From assembly GCA_022446815.1 (NCBI GenBank), contig JAKVCD010000015.1, positions 46,267-110,266 of the forward strand: DNA of 64,000 bases, in the 5' to 3' direction. Under the pieces are notes generated by a model. That model made no database searches and was not told where the DNA came from. It was given only the letters and a program-made list of their open reading frames with translations. Of the stretch, positions 50,202 to 58,849 are shown piece after piece. The translations under genes and the position numbers were made by a program. Position 1 is the stretch's first letter, and every line of letters begins with the position of its first letter. This stretch comes from Planctomycetota bacterium (GTDB taxonomy: Bacteria; Planctomycetota; UBA1135; GCA-002686595).

Positions 50202-50959
50202 TGACGACTCAAGCTACAGAGGGCGGCCCCGTGATCCGCTTCAACGAGGTGTGCAAGCGCTTTGGTGAGAAGGTCGTCCTAGACGGCTTCTCGATGGAGC
50301 TCGCCCGCGGCAAGACCCTCTCGATCATGGGACCCTCAGGCGTCGGCAAGTCTGTGACGCTGAAGCACGCCATCGGGCTCCTCACCGCAGACTCTGGGAG
50401 CGTCGAGGTCTTCGGCAGAGAGATCAGTGAGGTCTCAACCCCTGAGCTCGCAGAGATGCGCAAGCGCATGGGCTACGTCTTCCAAGAGGGAGCTCTCATC
50501 AACTGGCTCTCCGTCGGAGAGAATGTCGCGCTCCCTCTGCGCGAGAACACGGACCTCGAGGAGGACGAGCTCCGAGCCCGAGTCGAAGAGCGCCTGCGCC
50601 TCGTCCACATCCCGGACGCTTGGGACCTGATGCCATCAGAGATTTCAGGCGGCATGAAGAAGCGCGTCGGCATCGCCCGCGCCCTCATCACCGATCCAGA
50701 GCTCATCCTCTACGACGAGCCCAACGCGGGTCTTGACCCCGAGATCGCGCGCTCTATCAACGCACTCATCCGCGAGCTACAGGAGGGCCTCGGCGTCTCC
50801 TCGCTCGTGGTCGAACACAGGATTGACTGTATCAAGACCGTCTCTGACGAGGTCCTCTTCCTCGACGGAGGAAAGGCCTTAGTGCAGGCTAAGCCGGAGG
50901 AGTTCTTCCACTCCAACCACCCCCGCCTCGCCCGATTCTTCGGCAAGGAGTCAGCATGA
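50201..50959 (+). CDS. mlaF: MlaF-type ABC transporter ATPase
   Basis: 252-aa ATPase. Walker A MGPSGVGKSVTLKHAIG, Q-loop YVFQEGALINWLSV, signature SEISGGMKKRVGIARAL, Walker B ELILYDEPNAGLDP, and His of the switch in LVVEHRID. Paired with mlaE and mlaD by one- and four-base overlaps. Confidence 0.95.
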   Translation: MTTQATEGGPVIRFNEVCKRFGEKVVLDGFSMELARGKTLSIMGPSGVGKSVTLKHAIGLLTADSGSVEVFGREISEVSTPELAEMRKRMGYVFQEGALINWLSVGENVALPLRENTDLEEDELRARVEERLRLVHIPDAWDLMPSEISGGMKKRVGIARALITDPELILYDEPNAGLDPEIARSINALIRELQEGLGVSSLVVEHRIDCIKTVSDEVLFLDGGKALVQAKPEEFFHSNHPRLARFFGKESA

Positions 50960-52050
50960 GCACTCGCATGAACCCCGGTCGCCAACTCATCCTCGGCATC
51001 TTCATCGTGAGTGCGTTGGGGCTGCTCGGCTACTACACACTCTTCCTGAAAGAGTTCAGCCTCTTCAGCGAGCAAGCACAGATCAGCGTCACCTTCGACG
51101 AGGCCCGCGGGCTGCGCGCAGGCGACGCGGTCTTGGTCGCGGGGGTCCGATGGGGTCGCGTCGCAGAGGTCGAGTACGACTCCACCGCAGAGTTAGACCG
51201 CCGCATCACGGTGGTCGCGACCTTGACCAATCCCGTGGAGTTCCGTGAGGGCGGTTCCTTTCAGATCAAGGACTCGACGCTGCTCGGCGGTCGCGTCCTC
51301 TCGATTGACCCCGGCCCACCAGGCGCCACGGTGCTCCCCATGGACCACCCTTACCGGGGCGCTGTCGTAACGAGTCCGCTCGACGCTATGGGTGAGCTCA
51401 TCTCCGAGAACAGCGAGGCCTTCAGCTTGACCTTGAACAGCCTGAGCGAGATCGTCGGTGACGCCAATGAGGGCCGCGGTGTTATCGGCTCCCTCTTGAA
51501 GGACGACGACTTGGCGACTGACCTCAAGGACACCGTCGACCACGTCGAGAGCATCACACGCACGATCCGCGCTGGTGAGGGCACCCTCGGGCGGCTCCTC
51601 GTGGCCGACGAGCTCTACCAGAGCATCTCACGCTCTGCGACGGACCTAGAGGTCAGCCTCGCGAACGTACGCAAGACCACCGATGGTGTAGAGGCTGGCG
51701 AAGGAGCGCTCGGCGCACTCCTCAAGGATCAAGAGCTCGAGGAGCAGCTGCGCTCCATCGTCGCCTCGGTCAACAAGGTCACCGGAGAGCTAGAGGCCGG
51801 GCGAGGGACCCTCGGCAAGCTCATCACGAACGAAGAGGTCTTCGATAACGTCAGGAAGATCTCAGAGGACCTCGCCGCCGTGACCGAGAAGGTCCGCTCT
51901 GGCGAGGGCACCCTCGGAAGGATCGTCATGAAGGAGGACCTCTTCGTAGAGGTCGAGCAGGCCATCGGCCTCATCACGCGCACCCTCGAGGAGTACCGTG
52001 AGGCAGCGCCCGTGACGACGATGACCAGCGTGCTCTTCAGCGCCTTCTGA
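50956..52050 (+). CDS. mlaD: MlaD-type MCE-domain protein with five C-terminal repeats
   Basis: 364 aa. One N-terminal membrane anchor (about residues 10-32), one MCE domain (about 42-125: AQISVTFDEARGLRAGDAVL, GGSFQIKDSTLLGGRVLSID), then a helical region with five repeats headed by a GEGTLG-like motif at residues 172, 207, 248, 282 and 316, about 34-41 residues apart. Such repeats occur in other long MCE proteins and may form a coiled or tubular shaft. No MlaC or MlaB gene is found next to it. Confidence 0.93.
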   Translation: MSTRMNPGRQLILGIFIVSALGLLGYYTLFLKEFSLFSEQAQISVTFDEARGLRAGDAVLVAGVRWGRVAEVEYDSTAELDRRITVVATLTNPVEFREGGSFQIKDSTLLGGRVLSIDPGPPGATVLPMDHPYRGAVVTSPLDAMGELISENSEAFSLTLNSLSEIVGDANEGRGVIGSLLKDDDLATDLKDTVDHVESITRTIRAGEGTLGRLLVADELYQSISRSATDLEVSLANVRKTTDGVEAGEGALGALLKDQELEEQLRSIVASVNKVTGELEAGRGTLGKLITNEEVFDNVRKISEDLAAVTEKVRSGEGTLGRIVMKEDLFVEVEQAIGLITRTLEEYREAAPVTTMTSVLFSAF

Positions 52051-52092
52051 GCTGAAACAGGGGCTTTTCACCTCTTCTAAAGCGGGCGTTGT

Positions 52093-52110
52093 GTGATCTC
52101 GCTAGATCAC
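52093..52110. promoter_or_regulatory. Inverted repeat upstream of the prenyltransferase-repeat gene
   Basis: GTGATCT-CGCT-AGATCAC, 7-bp perfect arms, 15 bases before the ATG at 52125, in a 74-base gap after mlaD. It could be an operator, or a hairpin that limits read-through from the mla genes. Confidence 0.35.
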
Positions 52111-52124
52111 GCACCCTATAAGGC

Positions 52125-53390
52125 ATGAACGCACTCATCCTCCCGCTCCTCCTCTCTCTCCCTCTCCTCCAAGACGAGGGTGAATCTCCCACTAAGGTCG
52201 AGGTCCCCTCTAACCTCAAGCCCACCCTCGAGCGGGCTGCGGAGCTCCTCGTAGGGATGCAAGAGGACTACTCGAAGGCAGACGACGACAAGACCTACCT
52301 CCCCATCGCGAAGGGGCAGAAGGAGTGGCCCTACCAAGGCGTGTATCGCATCCGGAAGGATGGGCGCATCGTGATCCCCATGGGCTACCGCATCGGCGGT
52401 ACGTCGATCACGGCTACGGCACTGCTCGACGCGCCGGGTGGGGACGCTGAGCGAAAGAAGGCCATCGAGCGCGGGCTTGAGTTCGTCCTCAAGGCCCTCG
52501 ACGACGAGGAGATGGAGGCGAGCGGCAACTACACCTACGACGTCCGCGGCTGGGGGCACACCTACGCCCTCGAGTTCCTGCTCAAGATGCGCGCGCTCAA
52601 GAAGGTCCCCTCCAAGCAGAAGAAGAAGGTCGACAAGAAGATCACTTGGCTTGTGGAGACGCTGCTGGAGACAGAGATCCCCGGTTCTGGAGGCTGGAAC
52701 TACTCACGCAGCGGCTCCTCTTCACGCCGAGGCCGTCGCAACAGAGAGCCCAGGCCCTCCCCTGCCTCCCCCTTCATGACCGCCCCCACCCTCATGGCTC
52801 TCTATGAAGCCAAGGCCCAGGGTGAAGAAGTCGATCCCGCAGTGATCACTCGCGCGCTCGACGCCCTCGAGAGCTGCCGCACCAAGGAGAACGGCTACCC
52901 CTACACCACCGGCGGCCGCAACGACGAGATGCCTGGCTGCATCGCGCGCACTCCGGTCACCGAGGTCGCCTTGGCCCTGGCGGGGCGCGGCGACGTCGAC
53001 CGCCTGAGGAACTCCATTGAGAAGTTCCACGAGCACTGGGGCGAGCTAGAAGTTCGGCGCGCGAAGAAGGGCACGCACATCGGCGATTATGGCGTCGCGC
53101 CCTATTACGTGATGTTTGGTCACCGCTACGTGGCGATGGCGATTGAGCTCCTCCCTGAAGAGGAGCGCGAGAAGCACCGCACCCTCGTCTACCAGCGCCT
53201 CTTCGAGATCAAGGGTGTTGAGAAGGGTGGAGACAACGAGCGTAACGCTGAGACCTTCTACAACGAGCCCGACCCCGGCACCTGGAACGACCGCGTCTTC
53301 CCTCGCAGCCGCAGCTTCGGCACGGCCTGCGCGATGATGACGCTCATGCAGCAGAGCCTCCCGCTCCCCGCTGAGTGGGACCCGGAGTGA
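52125..53390 (+). CDS. Secreted prenyltransferase/squalene-cyclase-repeat protein
   Basis: 421 aa with a short hydrophobic signal (LILPLLLSLPLL, then QDEGE). The body has alpha-alpha-barrel repeats as in terpenoid cyclase/protein prenyltransferase folds: RGWGHTYALEFLLKMRAL, GSGGWNYSRSG, APTLMALYEAKAQGEEVDPA, CRTKENGYPYTTGG, FGTACAMMTLMQQSLPLP. No catalytic DxDD motif of squalene-hopene cyclases is visible, so it is probably not an active cyclase. Such exported proteins are common in planctomycetes; role unknown. Confidence 0.75.
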   Translation: MNALILPLLLSLPLLQDEGESPTKVEVPSNLKPTLERAAELLVGMQEDYSKADDDKTYLPIAKGQKEWPYQGVYRIRKDGRIVIPMGYRIGGTSITATALLDAPGGDAERKKAIERGLEFVLKALDDEEMEASGNYTYDVRGWGHTYALEFLLKMRALKKVPSKQKKKVDKKITWLVETLLETEIPGSGGWNYSRSGSSSRRGRRNREPRPSPASPFMTAPTLMALYEAKAQGEEVDPAVITRALDALESCRTKENGYPYTTGGRNDEMPGCIARTPVTEVALALAGRGDVDRLRNSIEKFHEHWGELEVRRAKKGTHIGDYGVAPYYVMFGHRYVAMAIELLPEEEREKHRTLVYQRLFEIKGVEKGGDNERNAETFYNEPDPGTWNDRVFPRSRSFGTACAMMTLMQQSLPLPAEWDPE

Positions 53391-53391
53391 G

Positions 53392-54024
53392 CTAGCCTGC
53401 GCCGGGGAAGAGGCGCGCGACCCACTTGCCGATCGTGTCTGCCTCAAGGTTGACGCGCTGACCCACCTCTGCCTCCCCGAGGTTTGTCACCCCGAGAGTC
53501 ACAGGGATGACGGCGACGTCAAAGCAGCTCGCCTCTGGATCGCAGACCGTAAGCGAGACGCCGTCGATAGTGACGGAGCCCTTGTCGATGAGCCAGCGCT
53601 GGAAGCCCTCCGGGACCTCGAAGCGAAAGCGCCTACCGCCGTCTCCAGAGTCCTCGATAGCGACGATCTCTCCCATAGCGTCTACGTGACCTGAGACGAG
53701 GTGACCATCCAGCCGATCTCCGAGGCGCATCGAGCGCTCGAGGTTGACTAGGCGACCAGGCTTGAGCTCCCCGAACCAGGTGCGATCCAGGGTCTCCTTC
53801 GAGAGATCAAAGCTGAGCAGCGCCCCGCTCGAGCCGACCTCCAGGGCGGCCCCATCGGGGCTCTCGATACCGGCCACGGTGAGGCAGACGCCTGAGACAG
53901 CGACGCTCTCACCCCCGACCACGTCCCAGGCCCCCTCAGGAGCCTCTAAGACCACTTTTAGGCCTGTTCCTTGGGCTTCTACAGCCACGACGGGCGTGCG
54001 AGCCTCTATGATTCCTGTGAACAT
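53392..54024 (-). CDS. ribE: Riboflavin synthase alpha chain
   Basis: Makes riboflavin from two lumazine molecules, 210 aa. Canonical start MFTGIIEARTPVVAV at 54024; codons upstream to 54078 are an ORF extension. Two lumazine-binding repeats, each with a GVCLTV or GVSLTV motif. Its stop lies one base from the stop of the convergent prenyltransferase-repeat gene. No other rib gene nearby. Confidence 0.96.
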   Translation of the reverse strand: MFTGIIEARTPVVAVEAQGTGLKVVLEAPEGAWDVVGGESVAVSGVCLTVAGIESPDGAALEVGSSGALLSFDLSKETLDRTWFGELKPGRLVNLERSMRLGDRLDGHLVSGHVDAMGEIVAIEDSGDGGRRFRFEVPEGFQRWLIDKGSVTIDGVSLTVCDPEASCFDVAVIPVTLGVTNLGEAEVGQRVNLEADTIGKWVARLFPGAG

Positions 54025-54122
54025 ATGGAGAGGTGGCTCCTTGGACTTCCAGGAGCAGGCCCCCATGCTTGACGCCAAACCCCCGTGGCGTCTACCTTGT
54101 CCGGCCGATTTTCGGAGTGCAA

Positions 54123-54812
54123 GTGCCGCTCTTTTCGATTCTGACCCTATTTCCCGACGCCGTGGAGCCCTATCTGGGCGCCAGCATCCTGGGCATCGCC
54201 CGGGAGAAGGGCCTCGCAGATTACCTCTGCGTGGACTTCCGCGACTTCGCTCGTGACCGCCACCGGACCGTGGACGACCGCCCCTTCGGTGGCGGCCCTG
54301 GAATGGTCCTACGTCCAGAGCCCATCGCGGCTTGCGTCGAATGGCTCGAGCGAGAGCACGGCCCTTTCAGGAAGCTCGCACTCTGTCCCGCAGGAAAGCC
54401 CTTCAGGCAGCCCTTGGCAGAGGAGCTTTCCAAGACTGAGCGCGTCTTGCTCTTGTGCGGCCGATATGAGGGGTACGACCAACGTCTCTTAGACGAGCTC
54501 GCCTTCGAGACCGTCTCCCTTGGAGACTACGTCCTCTCAGGCGGTGAGCTCGGCGCGATGGCGATCACTGAGGCCGCAGTGCGGCTCATCCCCGGCGTCT
54601 TGGGAGACGACAGGTCAGCGAACGAGGACTCTTTTCACGGAGGCGGCGGCCTAGACCACCCTCACTACACGCGCCCGCGAGTCTGGCGCGAGCGAGCGGT
54701 GCCTCGGGTGCTGTTCTCCGGCAACCACGAATCCATCCGCGAGTGGAGGGCAGAGCGAGCGCAAGAGCGCACGATTGAGCGACGCCCCGACCTCGCAGAC
54801 AACGAAAACTAG
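54123..54812 (+). CDS. trmD: tRNA (guanine-N1)-methyltransferase
   Basis: Methylates G37 of tRNAs, 229 aa, SPOUT fold. Signatures: FSILTLFPDAVEPYLGASIL, RPFGGGPGMVLRPEPI, LLLCGRYEGYDQRLLDE, SLGDYVLSGGELGAMAI (the SAM-binding knot). Start GTG at 54123 is chosen, with GGAG 5 bases upstream; a GTG at 54117 is also possible. It is followed by rplS; rpsP and rimM, usual partners, are not in the window. Confidence 0.95.
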   Translation: MPLFSILTLFPDAVEPYLGASILGIAREKGLADYLCVDFRDFARDRHRTVDDRPFGGGPGMVLRPEPIAACVEWLEREHGPFRKLALCPAGKPFRQPLAEELSKTERVLLLCGRYEGYDQRLLDELAFETVSLGDYVLSGGELGAMAITEAAVRLIPGVLGDDRSANEDSFHGGGGLDHPHYTRPRVWRERAVPRVLFSGNHESIREWRAERAQERTIERRPDLADNEN

Positions 54813-54850
54813 AACTGAACGATGACCCCGGCGCCTAGGCGTCTCCAACG

Positions 54851-55312
54851 ATGAAGCTGATCGACACCCTCGAGCAAGAGCTCGGCAAGAAAGACCTCCC
54901 GACCCTCCACCCCGGGGACACGGTCGACGTGCACTACCTCATCCGCGAGGGCGACAAAGAGCGTGTCCAGATCTACTCCGGCACGATCATCTCTATCTCT
55001 GGTCGCGGCATCCGCAAGAACATCTGCGTGCGCAGGATCGTCCAAGGCGAGGGCGTAGAGCGAATCTTCCCGCTGCACAATCCCCGCGTTCAGGACGTCG
55101 TCATCACCCGCAGAGGTAATGTCCGCCGCGCTAAGCTCTTCTACCTGCGTGACCGCGTGGGCAAGAAGACCCGCGTCAAGGAGCTCGTGGGCGACAAGGT
55201 GCGCCGCGAGCGCGACGCCGAGAAGGCGCGCCGCGCTGCTATCACCGCTGCGGCCACTGCCCAAGAGGCAGCGCCGGCGGACGACAGCGCCGAAGAGACC
55301 GTCGAGGCATAA
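54851..55312 (+). CDS. rplS: 50S ribosomal protein L19
   Basis: Intersubunit-bridge protein, 153 aa. Motifs: GDTVDVHYLIREGDKERVQI, RIVQGEGVERIFPLHNPRVQ, RRGNVRRAKLFYLRDRVGKK. An Ala/Asp/Glu-rich tail of about 30 residues follows. It lies 38 bases after trmD. Confidence 0.96.
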   Translation: MKLIDTLEQELGKKDLPTLHPGDTVDVHYLIREGDKERVQIYSGTIISISGRGIRKNICVRRIVQGEGVERIFPLHNPRVQDVVITRRGNVRRAKLFYLRDRVGKKTRVKELVGDKVRRERDAEKARRAAITAAATAQEAAPADDSAEETVEA

Positions 55313-55345
55313 CCCCACGCTCCCCGAACAACCTCTCTAGAGGAG

Positions 55346-55363
55346 CGCCGCCTCGTGGCGGCG
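55346..55363. other. Hairpin between rplS and secDF
   Basis: CGCCGCC-TCGT-GGCGGCG, 7-bp perfect stem with a 4-base loop, in the 107-base gap. No T-run follows, so termination is uncertain. Confidence 0.3.
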
Positions 55364-55419
55364 ACCCCCTCCTCCCCCTCATCAAACGCTGATCCCCGCC
55401 GGGCAACCGGCCTCTCGTC

Positions 55420-58359
55420 ATGATCGAAAACGTCGGCCGGAAGGTCTTCTGGATCGTCGTCTTCCTGCTCGCCGCCCTCTCCTGCCTCTTGGTGCCGGAG
55501 AAGCCCTTCCGTATGGGGCTGGACTTGCAGGGCGGCACGCGCCTCGTCTACCGCTTCGACTTTGATGAAGCTGCAGCGCAAGGGAAGATCTCTGAGGCGG
55601 AGCTCCTCAACAAGGCCCAGCTCCTCCAAGACTTCTGCGCCATCATTCGCGAGCGGGTCGACCCCACCGGCGTCACCGAGCCGATCATCCGGCCCGAGGG
55701 TGATGACCGCGTCGTCATTGAGCTCCCCGGCGCAGCGAGCCTCGCACAGACCAAGGCCAGCGGCACCCTCGCAGCAGCCCTGAACGAGCGCGACCGCGCC
55801 CTCAGCCTCGGTGAGATCTCGGACGAGGACCTGCGCGCCTTCCCCACCAGCGGCGGTCTCATCCAGATCCAAGACGAGCTGATTCGCTACGAGTCACGTG
55901 AAGGCAAGAGCCTCCTCAACCTGACCCGCAAGTACCAAAGCACTCCTGCCGCGAACCACAGCGCTGGAGCCACGGTCCGCCTGCGCTCGAGCGACTCCAT
56001 CAGGCGCGCTATCGAGAACCCCGGCGAGCTCGCGTTCTACATCGAGAGCGACTTCATCCAGCTCGGCCCCTCCTCTGACGCGACCACTGAGCGCAACAAG
56101 CTCGACGAGTGGCTCCTCGCCAACCCCAACCGCCCGATCCGCGACTTCAACCGTCTCGCACCGGTTGAGGGCGGTCCGGCAGAGGGGCTCCGCTGGTACC
56201 CGCAGTTCCCTGACGGAGGAGGCCCCGCTTTCCACATCGCGGTCTCCGTCCCCTCTGAGGAGTTCCGCTTCACCGGCGAAGACCTCGACAGCGTCGGCGT
56301 CGCGCAGGACAACAACGGCCGCCCGGCGGTGGGCTTCTCCATGAAGACCAGCCGCAGAAACGCCTTCGGCGAGTTCACCAAGGCCAACATCAACAAGAAC
56401 ATGACGATCATCCTCAACGATGAGGTCGTCACAAACCCCACGCTGAACGGCGCGCTCTACGGGAGCTCGATCATCCAAGGCGGCTCTGGTGTGGGCTTCA
56501 CCATCGAAGAGGTCAACACGCTGGTGCAGGTCCTGCGCTCTGGCTCCCTGCGCATCCGCCCGGAGCTTGAGCACGAGGAGAGAGTCGGCGCAACCCTCGG
56601 AGAGGAGTTCGTACGCACCGGCGCGCTCTCCGCGATCGCCGGACTGATCGCCGTTCTCTTCTTCATGGCGTTCTACTACAGGCGCCTCGGCATGATGGCT
56701 GCCATCAGCCTCGTCATGAACCTCGTGTTCCTGATGGGCGCCATGGCTTTCCTGCAGGCGACCCTCACGCTGCCTGGCGTCGCGGGGATCATCCTCACCG
56801 TCGGCATGGCGGTTGACGCGAACATCCTCATTTTTGAGCGGATCAGAGAGGAGGCCCTGCGGGGTCGGAAGCCGCGCGAGGCCGCGAAGAACGGCTTCGA
56901 GCGCGCCCTCGTCACCATCGTCGACGCGAATCTCACGACGCTTATCACGGCGTTCATCCTCTTCAAGGTCGGTACCGGCCCTGTCCGCGGCTTCGCGACC
57001 ACCCTCAGCGTCGGCATCCTCTCCTCGATGTTCGCGGCGCTGGTCCTGACCCGCGTGCTCGTCCACTTCCAGCTCGAGCGCGGTGTCCAGGAGTTCAGCA
57101 TGATGCGCCTGGTCCACGACACGAAGGTCGCCTTCTTGGGCAAGGCTAAGGCCGCGCTGACTGTCTCCGCGATCATCATCGGGGTCGGGCTCTACTTCTT
57201 CACCTCGCTCCCTGAGCAGAAGAAGCTCTCTATCGACTTCCTCGGTGGCTTCTCGATCACCGCACGCACCGCGGAGCCTCAGTCCACTGAGACCATCCGC
57301 GACCTTGTAGGGAACGTCGCTGGCGTCGTCGGAGACTCGGCAGAGGTCAAGCCGATCCTCGCGAGCGGTGACGCAGCGAATGGTTACGAGAAATTCCGCA
57401 TCACCTTCAAAGGTCGCGGCGAAGAGGACGCTAACCTCGGCTCAGGTGACTCGGGTGAGGCGCAGATCAGCGACGCCCTCGCGAGCGTCCTGATGGGCGA
57501 GCCTGTGATCATCACGATCGCCGAGGGCGCAGTCTCTGGCGTCCTGCGCCTTGAGGAGAGCCACCCTGTCGAAGACATCCAGGCGACCCTCGCTGGCAGC
57601 AACCTGCAGGAGATCGCGGTCACCAGCGCCGAGGGCGTCGGGACCTACAACTTCACCGCGATCGCTGGCCCCTCCGATCGCCCCGAGTCTCTGAAGCCCC
57701 TCGTCGAGGGTCTCTTCAGAGGCAGCACGGACTCAGCCGGCGCTGCGATGAACCTCGCTCTCGCGATCCCTGAGAAGTCCAGTGTGGGCGCGCAGGTCGT
57801 AGGTGAGCTGCGCGACAAGGCGATCTTCGCGATCCTTGTGAGCCTCTTCGCGGTCGTCCTCTACATCCGCTTCCGCTTCGCTGAGTACAGCTACGGCTTC
57901 GCCGCCGTGGCTGCCCTCGTGCACGACGTCTTGATCACCCTCGGCGTCCTCGCGGTGTGCATCCAGTTCAACCTGCTGAACACTGAGATCAGCTTGCCCA
58001 TGATCGCCGCCTTCCTGACGATCATCGGCTATTCGCTGAACGACACGATCGTGCTCTTCGACCGGATCCGAGAGAACAGGCCGCGCCTTAAGGGGACGCT
58101 CCAGGAGGTCTTGGACACCTCGATCAACCAGACCCTCTCAAGGACTCTGCTGACCTCGATCACGACCTTGCTCACGGTGTCTCTGCTCTTCGGCTTCAAC
58201 TTGGGGAGCGGCAGCGTGCTCGAGAGCTTCGCCTTCGCTCTGATCATCGGCGTCTTCGTCGGCACCTACTCCTCGATCTTTGTCGCGAGCCCCGTCTTGC
58301 TCTTCCTTGAGGGGCGAGCGGAGGCCAAGGCCGCCCTGGCTGAGGCCTCTGGCAGCTGA
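55420..58359 (+). CDS. secDF: SecD-SecF fusion protein
   Basis: 979-aa single-chain SecDF, the RND-like proton-driven motor that pulls proteins through SecYEG. SecD half: first membrane segment, GLDLQGGTRLVYRF, a long periplasmic part, then GMAVDANILIFERIREEALR. SecF half begins near residue 560 with its own membrane segment, DFLGGFSI, and ends with GYSLNDTIVLFDRIRENRPR. Twelve membrane segments are expected. Fused SecDF is found in several phyla, including planctomycetes and Bacteroidetes. Six bases separate it from the LysM gene. Confidence 0.96.
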   Translation: MIENVGRKVFWIVVFLLAALSCLLVPEKPFRMGLDLQGGTRLVYRFDFDEAAAQGKISEAELLNKAQLLQDFCAIIRERVDPTGVTEPIIRPEGDDRVVIELPGAASLAQTKASGTLAAALNERDRALSLGEISDEDLRAFPTSGGLIQIQDELIRYESREGKSLLNLTRKYQSTPAANHSAGATVRLRSSDSIRRAIENPGELAFYIESDFIQLGPSSDATTERNKLDEWLLANPNRPIRDFNRLAPVEGGPAEGLRWYPQFPDGGGPAFHIAVSVPSEEFRFTGEDLDSVGVAQDNNGRPAVGFSMKTSRRNAFGEFTKANINKNMTIILNDEVVTNPTLNGALYGSSIIQGGSGVGFTIEEVNTLVQVLRSGSLRIRPELEHEERVGATLGEEFVRTGALSAIAGLIAVLFFMAFYYRRLGMMAAISLVMNLVFLMGAMAFLQATLTLPGVAGIILTVGMAVDANILIFERIREEALRGRKPREAAKNGFERALVTIVDANLTTLITAFILFKVGTGPVRGFATTLSVGILSSMFAALVLTRVLVHFQLERGVQEFSMMRLVHDTKVAFLGKAKAALTVSAIIIGVGLYFFTSLPEQKKLSIDFLGGFSITARTAEPQSTETIRDLVGNVAGVVGDSAEVKPILASGDAANGYEKFRITFKGRGEEDANLGSGDSGEAQISDALASVLMGEPVIITIAEGAVSGVLRLEESHPVEDIQATLAGSNLQEIAVTSAEGVGTYNFTAIAGPSDRPESLKPLVEGLFRGSTDSAGAAMNLALAIPEKSSVGAQVVGELRDKAIFAILVSLFAVVLYIRFRFAEYSYGFAAVAALVHDVLITLGVLAVCIQFNLLNTEISLPMIAAFLTIIGYSLNDTIVLFDRIRENRPRLKGTLQEVLDTSINQTLSRTLLTSITTLLTVSLLFGFNLGSGSVLESFAFALIIGVFVGTYSSIFVASPVLLFLEGRAEAKAALAEASGS

Positions 58360-58364
58360 GCCCG

Positions 58365-58835
58365 GTGAGGATCCTCCTAGGCTGGCTGCTCCTCTTCGGC
58401 CTGGCTGCCTCAGCGGGCTGGGGCGTCTCACGCTGGAGAGCGTCTGCAGAAGCTAGGGGTCATTCGCTCACTCGAGTTAGCGAGCAGGAGGGGCAACCTG
58501 GGGTCCCTGCGAAGATTCTCGTAGGCGGGCCGAGCGGCGCTGCGCCGATCCAGGTGCGAGAGCCAGTCTTGGCTGAACCTGTCGCCTCTCCCCCTAGCAG
58601 CGAGCCGGGGCCTCCCTCAGCCCCTGTCGTCCCTGCACCTCAGATCGTAGAGCTGACGGTAAGACCCGGCAGCAACCTCTCGACTCTCTGTCAGGAGTTC
58701 TACAGCGCACCTGACAGGCCCCCTTTGAGCGACGTCGTCGCTGCGGTCGCGCGCTGGAATGACCTCGCCAGCCCGAATGACCTGCGCGCTGGACAAGTCC
58801 TCGAGCTCCCACCGCTAAGCAGCCTCTTCCCCTAG
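58365..58835 (+). CDS. Small membrane-anchored LysM-domain protein
   Basis: 156 aa, GTG start at 58365, five bases after secDF. One N-terminal membrane segment (ILLGWLLLFGLAASAGWGVS), a Pro/Ala-rich linker, then a LysM-like domain from about residue 95 (VELTVRPGSNLSTLCQEFYS; WNDLASPNDLRAGQVLELP). Probably binds peptidoglycan. The link to secDF is positional only. Confidence 0.75.
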   Translation: MRILLGWLLLFGLAASAGWGVSRWRASAEARGHSLTRVSEQEGQPGVPAKILVGGPSGAAPIQVREPVLAEPVASPPSSEPGPPSAPVVPAPQIVELTVRPGSNLSTLCQEFYSAPDRPPLSDVVAAVARWNDLASPNDLRAGQVLELPPLSSLFP

Positions 58836-58849
58836 GGAGGCGCAGCGGC

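Noticed and set aside
52116..52121. TATAAG as a -10 box for the prenyltransferase-repeat gene
   Set aside because: It lies 3 bases before the ATG, so transcription would start inside the coding region; no -35 at the right distance.
55894..57117. 407-aa minus-strand frame
   Set aside because: Antisense to secDF; Asp/Glu/Arg-rich, no recognisable domain.
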